64,000 bases of DNA from contig DASXPN010000133.1 in NCBI GenBank assembly GCA_036493595.1, forward strand, positions 12,107-76,106, read 5' to 3'. This DNA is from DATAES01 sp036493595. GTDB taxonomy: Bacteria > Actinomycetota > Acidimicrobiia > Acidimicrobiales > JACDCH01. Position numbers and translations under genes: made by a program. This document shows, piece by piece, positions 16,536 through 23,934 of this stretch (its first letter is position 1; each line of letters starts with the position of its first letter). Under the pieces are notes generated by a model that saw only the letters and a list, made by a program, of their open reading frames with translations, made no database searches and was not told the origin of the DNA.

Positions 16536-17717
16536 TCAGCGGTCGGTGTGGTCCGCGTCGTCGACGGCCTGCATCGCCGCCTCGAGCATGCGAGCGCTAC
16601 AGCCGGCCATCTCGACTGGCGGGACTGCCTCCTCGACGATGCGAGCGGCGATGGCACGGAAGGCATCCGCCGCGGGGCCGTCGGCCAGCGCGACGGGCAT
16701 GCCCGTGTCCCCTCCGGCCGCGACGGAGGATTCGAGCGGGACCGAGCCGAGCAACGGCGCGCCGGCCTCGATCGCACACGCTTCGCCGCCGCCCTCGCCG
16801 AACAGCGCGTAGCTCTCGCCGTGCTCGCACGTGAACGCGCTCATGTTCTCGATGACACCCGCGATGCGGAGGTAGTTCTTGCGCGCCATCGAAGCGGCGC
16901 GTACGGCAACCTTCTGTGCCGCCAGCGCCGGTGTCGTGACGATGACGACCTCGGCGCGGGGTACGAGCTTGGCCACGCCCATCTGGACGTCGCCTGTACC
17001 GGGCGGCATGTCGATGAGCAGGTAGTCGAGGTCGTCGCCCCACTCGACGTCCTGTAGGAAATGTTGCACGCCGCGGTTGAGCATCAGCCCGCGCCACATG
17101 AGGGCCGAGCCTTCGTCCTCGACCAGGAACCCCATCGAGACGACACGGATCAAGCCCGCGCCCATCGCGCGCTCGTTGGGCACCATCAGCTTGCGGTCGT
17201 CACGCACGATGCCGGCAAGACGGCCGTCGACGCCGAGCATCCTCGGAACGGAGAATCCCCAGATGTCCGCGTCCAGCACACCGACCTTCAGGCCCCGCGC
17301 CGCGAGCGCGGCTGCGAGGTTCACCGTGACCGACGACTTGCCGACGCCACCCTTGCCCGATGCGATCGTGATCACGCGTGTCGTCGGCGCGACTGATGTC
17401 TGCTCGGTGCGTTGGCTGATGTTGAACCGAGCCCGCTCCATGGCCACGGTCTTCTCGTCGTCGGTCATCTCGGTCCAGTCGAGGTCGACGCGCTCGACGC
17501 CCGGAATCGAACCCACGCGAGTTCGGATGTCGCGCTGGAGCTGCGCCCGTAGGGGACATCCCGCGGTGGTCAATGCGACCGTGACCGTGGCCGTGCTGCC
17601 GTTGACGACCGCGTTTCGGATCATTCCGAGTTCGACGACGTCGGACCCGAGCTCGGGATCGATCACCCCTCGCAGCGCGCCCATCACCTCGGCGAGATCG
17701 ACGGTGGATGAAGGCAC
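16536..17717 (-). CDS. mrp: Mrp/ApbC-family iron-sulfur carrier ATPase
   Basis: A 393-residue P-loop protein that loads or carries Fe-S clusters. The N-terminal DUF59/MIP18 domain (about 6-95) keeps its conserved cysteine in TTAGCPL (Cys54). The ParA-type ATPase has the deviant Walker A GKGGVGKS (121-128), switch motif IDMPPGTGD (235-243) and the ALAAQK segment. The usual cluster-binding CxxC is replaced by TCEHGE with a single Cys297, so cluster coordination must differ or rely on the dimer. GTG start. It lies divergent from the SufR-like regulator and near the ErpA-like gene, consistent with an Fe-S assembly locus. Confidence 0.9.
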   Translation of the reverse strand: MPSSTVDLAEVMGALRGVIDPELGSDVVELGMIRNAVVNGSTATVTVALTTAGCPLRAQLQRDIRTRVGSIPGVERVDLDWTEMTDDEKTVAMERARFNISQRTEQTSVAPTTRVITIASGKGGVGKSSVTVNLAAALAARGLKVGVLDADIWGFSVPRMLGVDGRLAGIVRDDRKLMVPNERAMGAGLIRVVSMGFLVEDEGSALMWRGLMLNRGVQHFLQDVEWGDDLDYLLIDMPPGTGDVQMGVAKLVPRAEVVIVTTPALAAQKVAVRAASMARKNYLRIAGVIENMSAFTCEHGESYALFGEGGGEACAIEAGAPLLGSVPLESSVAAGGDTGMPVALADGPAADAFRAIAARIVEEAVPPVEMAGCSARMLEAAMQAVDDADHTDR

Positions 17718-17770
17718 TCGATGATTCTACCGGCGAAGGCCGTGGAATCTCGGGTGTAGCCTGAACTGCA

Positions 17771-18445
17771 GTGAGTGCGGATGCGTCCCGTCTCGACGTC
17801 TTGAAGACGCTCGGCGACAACACCAGGTACGCGATCTATCTCGAGCTGGCTCGAGCCCCGCATCCGCTCGCAACCGCGGACATCGCAGAGACACTCGGGC
17901 TCCACGTGAACACCGTGCGGCCGCACCTCGAGCGCATGCGCGAGGTCGGGTTGCTCGAGGTGCAGAGCGACAACCGCGGCTCGGTGGGTCGCCCTCAGCA
18001 CCGTTACCTGCTGGCGCCCGACGCGCCGTCGCTCGGGCTCGAGCCCCCGACGTTCCCGATCTTGGCCCGCATGCTCCTGCGAGCCGCCCGGCTGGCCGGT
18101 GCCGGCGCCGAGGACGCGGCCGACGCGGGACGGGAGCAGGGACGAGTCGGCGGCGCCAAGGTCAAGCGCCGCTCGTGCATCGATGCCCTCGTCGGGGAGC
18201 TCGATCGTCTCGGCTTCGACCCGGCCATTGCCGGGGACTACGACACCGCCACGATCGCGTTCGCGCACTGCCCGTTCCGCGAGTTGGCCGAGGCGAACCC
18301 TGATCTCGTATGCAGTCTCCACCGCGGCATGGTCGAAGGCTTCGTCGAGGCCGCCGGCGAAGGCGAGGTCGAGGTCACCGAATTCCACACGCTCGTCCAC
18401 CGGACCCCCTGCCAAGTCGAGCTGGTGAGTTGTGTGACCGGTTGA
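17771..18445 (+). CDS. SufR-like iron-sulfur-sensing winged-helix regulator
   Basis: A 224-residue transcription factor. Residues 8-68 are an ArsR/DeoR-type winged helix-turn-helix (LADIAETLGL-like helix, recognition helix HVNTVRPHLERM). The C-terminal part has clustered cysteines: Cys136, Cys167, Cys181, Cys214 and Cys221. The Cys167-x13-Cys181 pair within HCPFRELAEANPDLVC matches the SufR/YobV-type cluster-binding segment, and LHRGMVEGF follows it as in that family. The likely role is Fe-S-dependent repression of cluster assembly genes. GTG start, divergent by 53 bases from mrp and 40 bases upstream of the ErpA-like gene, both plausible targets. Confidence 0.82.
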   Translation: MSADASRLDVLKTLGDNTRYAIYLELARAPHPLATADIAETLGLHVNTVRPHLERMREVGLLEVQSDNRGSVGRPQHRYLLAPDAPSLGLEPPTFPILARMLLRAARLAGAGAEDAADAGREQGRVGGAKVKRRSCIDALVGELDRLGFDPAIAGDYDTATIAFAHCPFRELAEANPDLVCSLHRGMVEGFVEAAGEGEVEVTEFHTLVHRTPCQVELVSCVTG

Positions 18446-18485
18446 GCCGGGTAAATTCGTAGGACCGTTCCGAGGAGGATCACTG

Positions 18486-18806
18486 GTGATCACGCTGACC
18501 GACGCAGCCGCAGAGAAGGTGAAGGGCTTGATCGAGGCCGAAGGCGAGCCCGAGCTGGCATTGCGGGTCGCCGTGCGGCCGGGTGGGTGCTCGGGATTCA
18601 GCTACGAGATGTTCTTCGACAGCGACGTGGCCACCGACGACATCACCGGTGACTACGACGGCGTACGAGTCGTGGTCGACCCGTCGAGCGCTCCGCTGCT
18701 CGAGGGCGCGGTGCTCGACTACAAGGACGGGTTGCAGCAGGCCGGGTTCGCCATCAACAACCCCAACGCGCAGCGCACGTGCGGCTGCGGTCAGAGCTTC
18801 TCGTAA
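18486..18806 (+). CDS. erpA: Iron-sulfur cluster insertion protein, ErpA/IscA/HesB family
   Basis: A 106-residue A-type Fe-S carrier. The three ligand cysteines are present: Cys35 in RPGGCSGFSY and Cys99/Cys101 in TCGCGQSF at the C-terminus. Length and the internal LALRV and LLEGAVLDYKD segments fit the family. It receives a cluster from the scaffold and delivers it to apo-proteins. A strong ribosome binding site GAGGAGG ends six bases before the GTG start at 18486. The last 16 bases overlap the 3' end of the convergent membrane protein gene. Confidence 0.93.
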   Translation: MITLTDAAAEKVKGLIEAEGEPELALRVAVRPGGCSGFSYEMFFDSDVATDDITGDYDGVRVVVDPSSAPLLEGAVLDYKDGLQQAGFAINNPNAQRTCGCGQSFS

Positions 18807-20467
18807 CCCTCGGCTGTTCCGTCGTCGTCGGCGGGCTGCTCGGCCGCTTCGCGGTCGGCGGGCGTCCCCATCGTCGTGTCGTCCTCGCGCGTCGTGTCGT
18901 CCTCGGGCGTCGTCGGGCTCTCGTCGCTCTCCTGTTCCACCACGATCACCTCGGCCCCGGCCGGTAGCGCGTTCATCATCGACTCGAGCACGCCGGCCGG
19001 CAACCAGCCTTCAGGTTCCACGAGCAGGATCGGTCGATCGATCAGCGCGCACGCGTCGGTCCATGCATCCGCGGTCCGCAGGCGATCTCGGGCCGCCTTC
19101 GCATCGTCGTCTCCCCGAGCGAGTGCGGCGAGGCGATCGATGTGCTCGTCGATCGAGTCGATGTCCGGCGGTTCGTCGTAACCGACTGCCGCCCATGCCA
19201 CCCGCCACCGGGCGAGCGCCCGCCGGTGCACGGCACTGACGGTCCGCACGGTCGGCGAAGTCCTCGAGGCCGCACCGACCAACTCGAACTGCGGATCGCG
19301 AACGCGCAGGAGGTCCTCGACGTCTCGGGGATCGACGTCCGAACCAGCCAGCATCGCCCACCGGCTGCGCGCCGACCGCACCCGCTCGTCGGCGATGCTG
19401 CGGGCCGTCTCGAGGTGGGCGCGTCGCGCCATGCGCACCTCCTCGTCGTGCAGGTCGGCGGCGAGGTCGACGTCGAAGACCCCGAGCAGATTGGGCCTGC
19501 CTTCGGGCTCCGATTCGATGGCCGGCCCGGCCGCCTGGAGGTCGGCGACTTCGAGCTCGGCGTTGCTCACACGACCTTGCGACCGGTTGTGGATCATCAG
19601 CCTCCACGCCAGCCCGAGGCCGATCACGAATACGAGCACCGGCACGACCGGAGGAAGGTGCGATTGCAAGAGCAGCAGCCCGGCGCCGCCGAAGAAGGCG
19701 GCGACGCCGACGGCCATGCCGAGGGCACGACGGTTCTGTTCGAGGATCTCTTCGTCGAAGATCTCCGAGTTCCGCCGCTCGTCGAGGTCCGCCTCGTCGT
19801 CGATGTCACCGTCGTCGACGAGCTGCTCGGCGGCTTCGGTGCCGGCGGGCGTCTGCGTGACGGCGGCCCTCGCCTTGCCGTTCCCGCTCGCGCCGTCACG
19901 AGCGTCGGCGCTGCCGTTGCCCGTCGGTGCCGGACGCTCGCGTGCCGTCCCGTTCAGTGCCGCGAGCTCCGCGTCGTACCGAGCGGCGTCTGCCTCCGCG
20001 TCGATCACGGCGGCGGCCGCGTGGCGGATCGCTTCGGGGTGTACCGCCACCGCGCTGGCGGCGGACAGCCGACGGTTCAACGAGTCGACGAACTCGGCCT
20101 CGGTGTTCGAACGGATGCGTTCGCTCATCGACAGCTCGCCCGCGATCTCGCGCAGGTCGGCGAGCGTCGACGCTGTCGCGACAAGCTCGGGGCCGTCGTC
20201 GACCCGCGCCGCGCTCTCGACCAGCCGTGTTCGTTCGGATTCGGTCAGTACCACGGGGTCCGCGCGGCCGGCGTCGGCCCGGGCGGCGAAGGCACCCTCA
20301 GCCGCGGTGATGTCGCCGACGACCTCGCCACTCAACTCGTCCGCCAGCTGTCGCGCTCGCTCGGGAGGGTCAGCGGCTCGGACGATCCTGGCTCCGAAGA
20401 GGGCGTCCGTGAACACGCGGTGGTCGAGACTCTCGGTCGGCTCGTCTTCGTGGCCTTGCGTCATCAT
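18791..20467 (-). CDS. Large unrecognised two-helix membrane protein, coiled-coil rich
   Basis: A 558-residue protein I cannot assign. Residues 1-245 are acidic and helical, with a Gly/Asn/Ala-rich low-complexity break near 180-210. Two membrane helices (about 249-268 and 273-292) form a hairpin, so both ends are cytoplasmic. Residues 300-470 are again helical. A stretch at 478-512 (RPILLVEPEGW, then VLESMMNALPAGAEVIVVE) resembles the Walker B, D-loop and following strand of an ABC/SMC-type ATPase, but with Glu-Pro in a degenerate context and no Walker A anywhere. The tail is Asp/Thr/Glu-rich. The start is the ATG pair at 20467/20464. Confidence 0.7.
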   Translation of the reverse strand: MMTQGHEDEPTESLDHRVFTDALFGARIVRAADPPERARQLADELSGEVVGDITAAEGAFAARADAGRADPVVLTESERTRLVESAARVDDGPELVATASTLADLREIAGELSMSERIRSNTEAEFVDSLNRRLSAASAVAVHPEAIRHAAAAVIDAEADAARYDAELAALNGTARERPAPTGNGSADARDGASGNGKARAAVTQTPAGTEAAEQLVDDGDIDDEADLDERRNSEIFDEEILEQNRRALGMAVGVAAFFGGAGLLLLQSHLPPVVPVLVFVIGLGLAWRLMIHNRSQGRVSNAELEVADLQAAGPAIESEPEGRPNLLGVFDVDLAADLHDEEVRMARRAHLETARSIADERVRSARSRWAMLAGSDVDPRDVEDLLRVRDPQFELVGAASRTSPTVRTVSAVHRRALARWRVAWAAVGYDEPPDIDSIDEHIDRLAALARGDDDAKAARDRLRTADAWTDACALIDRPILLVEPEGWLPAGVLESMMNALPAGAEVIVVEQESDESPTTPEDDTTREDDTTMGTPADREAAEQPADDDGTAEGYEKL

Positions 20468-20563
20468 GGGCAGTCTGTCGCACTCCACCGTTGTGCCGTT
20501 GTCCGCCGCTACTACGCATCGGTTGGTATTACTGACGAGTTAGCTGTTTTGGTGGATTCGTTC

Positions 20564-21427
20564 TCAGCTGCCGAGCTTCGTCAGTGCATCGTGCAGCTCT
20601 CCTTGGTCGAAAATCGTGTCCAGCCGGTTGACGATGGTGCCGTCTTTGCTCGACAGATACAAGGCCGGTTCGAAGGTCAAACCGTAGGCCGAAACGACGT
20701 CGGTGACCTTCAGCACATTGGGTTGGGCGTCGGCCACGGTCGGATACACCTCGCTGTGCAGCATCTTGATCTGCGGGAACGCATCCTTCTGCGAGACCAG
20801 CACGTCGAGCACCGGTCCGCAGATGGCCTGCTGGCAGAACTGAGGGGTGGCGACGAGAAAGGCGACCGTGGTCCCTCCCGCCAGTGCCTCGCGCAGCGTC
20901 ACGTCGTGCAGCGGGCATGGCGGGTTGCGCGTGCAGAGCAACTCGACCCCGCGCTGGTCGGCCACGGTCGGCGTGTCGAACGGGATCATCTTCTGGCCGA
21001 CGGCGACGACGGTCGTGGTCGTGCCGATCTGCATCTCGGTGGCGATCGGGGTGCCCTTGACCGCGGCGCTGATCGAGTACATCCCGGCCGCGGGCGGCGT
21101 GAAGATCACCGGGTAGTACGCCTTCGGGATCCCCTGAGTGTGCGCCGGCACCGTGACCGGCGAACCGATGCGTTGGCCGTTCGACTCGACGGTGAACACG
21201 AGCGGGTCGCTGGTCGGCGGCGTCGCCAGGACAACGCCGTCACGATCTGCGATGCCGAGTGTGACTCGCTGCGGCGATCCGGGCAGCAGGGCCGACGTGT
21301 CGGAGAACGAGATCATCGTGAACTCCGGTCGCTGGTCGCTGGTCTTGTTCCCGCCGCTACATGCCGCCAGCAGCGCGGCCGCGCCCGAGCCGGCGATGAA
21401 GGTCCGGCGACTGATACCTGCAGTCAC
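20564..21427 (-). CDS. Tat-exported lipoprotein with thioredoxin-like C-terminal half
   Basis: A 287-residue exported protein. The signal is a twin-arginine type, SRRTFIAGSG, followed by a lipobox AAC (Cys23). Residues 35-140 look like an immunoglobulin-like beta domain. Residues about 150-287 have the secondary-structure pattern of a thioredoxin-fold protein, with two cysteines spaced CQQAIC after the strand TVAFLVATPQF, a position close to a redox site but not CxxC, plus LCTRNPPC further upstream. A redox or metallochaperone role is possible but unproven. GTG start; 23 bases from the divergent molybdenum-hydroxylase-like gene, which could share its promoter region. Confidence 0.7.
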   Translation of the reverse strand: MTAGISRRTFIAGSGAAALLAACSGGNKTSDQRPEFTMISFSDTSALLPGSPQRVTLGIADRDGVVLATPPTSDPLVFTVESNGQRIGSPVTVPAHTQGIPKAYYPVIFTPPAAGMYSISAAVKGTPIATEMQIGTTTTVVAVGQKMIPFDTPTVADQRGVELLCTRNPPCPLHDVTLREALAGGTTVAFLVATPQFCQQAICGPVLDVLVSQKDAFPQIKMLHSEVYPTVADAQPNVLKVTDVVSAYGLTFEPALYLSSKDGTIVNRLDTIFDQGELHDALTKLGS

Positions 21428-21450
21428 CCGGCGAACCTATCGTCACCGCG

Positions 21451-23004
21451 ATGACCGCTGATGGTCACCTCGCCTTCGAGGTCGATGGCCGCCAGGTCGC
21501 CGTGGCGGACGACGGCGCGTCGTTGCTCGAGGTGCTGCGCGACCGGCTCGGCCTCCGCTCACCGAAGGACGGCTGCAGCCCGCAGGGGCAATGCGGTTGC
21601 TGCACGGTCCTCGTGGACGGTGAGGCGCGCGTCGCGTGCGTGACGCCAGCCCGACGAGTAGCGGGCCGGCGCGTCACCACCATCGAAGGTGTCGGCGCCC
21701 GAGCCGAGCGGTGGGGCGACGCGTTCTGCGCGACCGGTGCGAGCCAGTGCGGCTTCTGCACGCCCGGGATCGTCATGCGATTCGACGCGCTCCGCGCGTC
21801 CGGCGTTGCCGCGGACGACGTCGACCGCGTCGAACGAGCGCTGCTCGCGCACTTGTGCCGTTGCACCGGTTGGCGGACGATCCTCGACGCGTGGCGCCAG
21901 TTCTCCGAGGATCCGGTCGCGATCAGCGGTCGTGATCTGGAGGGTGCCGCGCAACGCGCCGCACTGGAAGGTCGCACCCCGCAGCGAGTCGGTCCTGACA
22001 TCGCGCTCGGGCGCGGCGGGTTCGCGGACGACGTCGCGCCCGCCGACGCGATGGTGGCCGTGCCCGACGGCGCCGGTGGATGGTCCGTCGCCGAGACCTT
22101 GATCGAGGCGAGGCGAGGCGCGGCGAAGGTGCAGGGCCGCCGCACGACGATGGAACTGGCGCCGCCCATCGACCTGCCTGAAGGCGACTGGCACCTGACG
22201 TTGCAGACCCAGTGGGTCGAGCCCGCGTATCTCGAGACGGATGCATCGTGGTGCGTGCCTGGTGGGCAGCCCGCCTCCCCGCTGGCCAACGGCGGCGCGT
22301 TCGGCGGCAAGGTCGACTCGCACGTGACGCGGGCGGCGCGTGAGCTGGCCGATCGCCACGGGCGGCCGGTGCGTGTGGTCCTGTCGCGCGAAGACACGGT
22401 TCGCCTCGGGTCCAAGCGTCCGCCCATTGCCGCCGGTGTGCGCGCCGACGGCTCGGGCATCGTGCGGGTACGACGCACGCCGGGCATCGCCGCGGCGATC
22501 GCAACGATGGCACCGTCGTTGCAGGTCGACGAAGTGGACGTTGTCGGTCCTCCGACCTCGGCCGCGCTGCGCGCCGCAGGGTGGGCCGAGGCTGCGGTCC
22601 TACTCGCGGGCGCGCGGGGCACGGCTGGCCCTGTGGTCGCACCGAGCGGAGCTCGAGCGGAGGCAACGGTGGACGGCGGCGGCGTGCGCGTACGGGTCGC
22701 GGCCGGCGACCCGCTCGATGCCGTCGTGTTGCGCTCGTACTGCATCGGCGCCGCGCACATGGCGCTCGGCTGGGTCACTTCGGAGGGCATCGCCGTCGAC
22801 GACGGCGGTGAGCCTCATGACCTCACGGTCCGTTCGTTCGGCGTGTTGCGTGCGGTCGACACGCCGCCGATCGAGATCGAGATCGACGACGACGGCGGCC
22901 CACCCCGCAACGGCAGCGATGCAGTGTTCGCCGCAGTGGCCGCCGCCACCTGGATCGCGCAAGGCTGCCCGCCACGGTTTCCAACTGGAAGGAAGTTGCG
23001 ATGA
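21451..23004 (+). CDS. Compact 2Fe-2S / xanthine-dehydrogenase-like fusion protein
   Basis: A 517-residue fusion. Residues 1-155 are a complete CoxS-type protein: plant-type 2Fe-2S ligands Cys42, Cys48, Cys51 and Cys63, then the helical 2Fe-2S ligands Cys100, Cys103, Cys136 and Cys138 (CGFC and CRC). Residues about 200-517 match parts of the molybdopterin-binding CoxL/XDH subunit, including WVEPAYLETDASW and NGGAFGGK (280-287), then VRVVLSREDT. This part is under half the normal 750-800 residues, and no FAD subunit is nearby. The usual C-terminal GxGE active-site glutamate is not evident. I infer a reduced or repurposed molybdenum hydroxylase. ATG start. Confidence 0.75.
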   Translation: MTADGHLAFEVDGRQVAVADDGASLLEVLRDRLGLRSPKDGCSPQGQCGCCTVLVDGEARVACVTPARRVAGRRVTTIEGVGARAERWGDAFCATGASQCGFCTPGIVMRFDALRASGVAADDVDRVERALLAHLCRCTGWRTILDAWRQFSEDPVAISGRDLEGAAQRAALEGRTPQRVGPDIALGRGGFADDVAPADAMVAVPDGAGGWSVAETLIEARRGAAKVQGRRTTMELAPPIDLPEGDWHLTLQTQWVEPAYLETDASWCVPGGQPASPLANGGAFGGKVDSHVTRAARELADRHGRPVRVVLSREDTVRLGSKRPPIAAGVRADGSGIVRVRRTPGIAAAIATMAPSLQVDEVDVVGPPTSAALRAAGWAEAAVLLAGARGTAGPVVAPSGARAEATVDGGGVRVRVAAGDPLDAVVLRSYCIGAAHMALGWVTSEGIAVDDGGEPHDLTVRSFGVLRAVDTPPIEIEIDDDGGPPRNGSDAVFAAVAAATWIAQGCPPRFPTGRKLR

Positions 23005-23042
23005 ACCGCACGGACCTACGACGCCCGGAGCACGCAAAGTGA
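23001..23042 (+). other. 13-codon mini-ORF joining the molybdenum-hydroxylase-like gene to ridA
   Basis: The ATG overlaps the upstream stop (ATGA) and follows a purine-rich GGAAGGAAG at 22987-22995, a good ribosome binding site. It encodes MNRTDLRRPEHAK and stops in a TGA that overlaps the ridA GTG (GTGA). It may hand ribosomes to ridA by stop/start coupling. Alternatively, a -1 slip on the AAG codon would join it to RidA as a natural N-terminus. Neither is shown by sequence alone. Confidence 0.4.
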
Positions 23043-23377
23043 CATCCCCCTACACGCCGGTGGTGCGGGCGGGTGACTGGCTCGTCGTGTCAGGTCAGGT
23101 TGGCATCGTCGACGGCAAGCTCGTGGCGGGCGGGCTCGAAGGGGAGCTACGTCAAGCGATGGCCAACTTGCGCGGCCACCTCGAGGCGAACGGCGCGTCG
23201 CTCGCGAAGATCGTGAAGACCACCGTGTTCCTTCGGCACATGAGTGACTACGCGCAGATGAACGAGTTGTACACCGAGGAGCTCGGGGATCATCGACCGG
23301 CGCGCTCCGCCATCGGTGTGGCCGAGCTGCCGCTCGGCGCGCTGGTGGAAGTGGAGGCGTGGGCCTGGGTCGGGTAG
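23039..23377 (+). CDS. ridA: RidA family enamine/imine deaminase
   Basis: A 112-residue protein of the RidA/YjgF/UK114 family, which hydrolyses reactive enamine and imine intermediates released by PLP enzymes. The hallmark segments are present: VVRAGDWLVVSGQVG near the N-terminus, HLEANGASLAKIVKTTVFL in the middle and RPARSAIGVAELPLGALVEVE at the end, with the Arg of RPARS as the substrate-binding residue. The GTG start at 23039 has little of its own ribosome binding site and overlaps the stop of a 13-codon ORF, which in turn overlaps the stop of the preceding oxidoreductase gene. Confidence 0.92.
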   Translation: MTSPYTPVVRAGDWLVVSGQVGIVDGKLVAGGLEGELRQAMANLRGHLEANGASLAKIVKTTVFLRHMSDYAQMNELYTEELGDHRPARSAIGVAELPLGALVEVEAWAWVG

Positions 23378-23386
23378 ACAATCGCC

Positions 23387-23545
23387 ATGGTCGGCGTGGT
23401 GATCATCGTGCTGTTGCTGGTCGTCGTGCTGCCGATCGTCTTCATACTCAGCGGGCTGCTCGTCGCTGTGGTCCTCGGTGTCGCCCTGAAGTCCAACGGC
23501 GAAGCGAGCCACGAAGGAAGCGAGCTCATCGAGCTGAATCGCTGA
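23387..23545 (+). CDS. Small single-pass membrane protein (52 aa)
   Basis: A short ORF starting at an ATG 9 bases after the ridA stop, so probably in the same transcript. It encodes one long hydrophobic helix (residues 2-35, with the core VVIIVLLLVVVLPIVF) followed by a polar tail ending SELIELNR. No homologue is recognised. Position, a clean start and stop, and the amphipathic layout make it a likely real gene. Confidence 0.6.
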   Translation: MVGVVIIVLLLVVVLPIVFILSGLLVAVVLGVALKSNGEASHEGSELIELNR

Positions 23546-23700
23546 CTCAGCGAAGGGCCGCGACCACGGCGCGGAGTGAGGATTGCGCGCTGAGCCCCCC
23601 GTGGTGGCTAATCTGCCCCCGATATTTTCCTTTGTTACAAGTGGGGCAAGGCATTCGCAGGGCGAGTCAGCCGAACCCAGGGCGCGAAAGGGGTTCCGGC

Positions 23701-23904
23701 ATGGCGACCGGCACCGTGAAGTTCTTCAACTCCGAGAAGGGTTGGGGCTTCATTGCTTCGGACGATGGTGGCGACGAACTGTTCGTCCACTACAAGAACA
23801 TCGAGGGCTCGGGCTTCAAGACGCTCGAGCAGGGCCAGAAGGTCGAGTTCACTTCAGAACAGACCGACCGTGGCCTTCAGGCGAAGGACGTGCACCCGGT
23901 CTGA
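23701..23904 (+). CDS. csp: Cold-shock protein, CspA family
   Basis: A 67-residue single cold-shock domain that binds single-stranded RNA or DNA. RNP1 KGWGFI (residues 13-18) and RNP2-like ELFVHY (26-31) are intact. The family phrase FVHYSAI reads VHYKNI here. The ATG follows an AAAGGGG ribosome binding site. The 155-base gap upstream (23546-23700) includes an AT-richer patch, GATATTTTCCTTTGTTAC, which stands out from the GC-rich surroundings. This is consistent with a promoter and long 5' leader as in csp genes, though no defined element can be named. Confidence 0.95.
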   Translation: MATGTVKFFNSEKGWGFIASDDGGDELFVHYKNIEGSGFKTLEQGQKVEFTSEQTDRGLQAKDVHPV

Positions 23905-23911
23905 GGGCCGT

Positions 23912-23934
23912 GCGCTACCCGTGATGGGTGGCGC
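23912..23934. terminator. Hairpin between csp and the convergent DUF5995 gene
   Basis: GCGCTACCC and GGGTGGCGC form a 9-pair stem (one G-U) around the loop GTGAT, eight bases after the csp stop. There is no T-tract. It overlaps the last codons of the opposing gene. Confidence 0.45.

Noticed and set aside
19142..21454. A 770-codon open frame on the plus strand
   Set aside because: It is antisense to two genes that have membrane helices, a Tat signal and normal composition; its own translation is Arg/Val/Gly-rich with no domain, as expected from GC-rich shadow frames.
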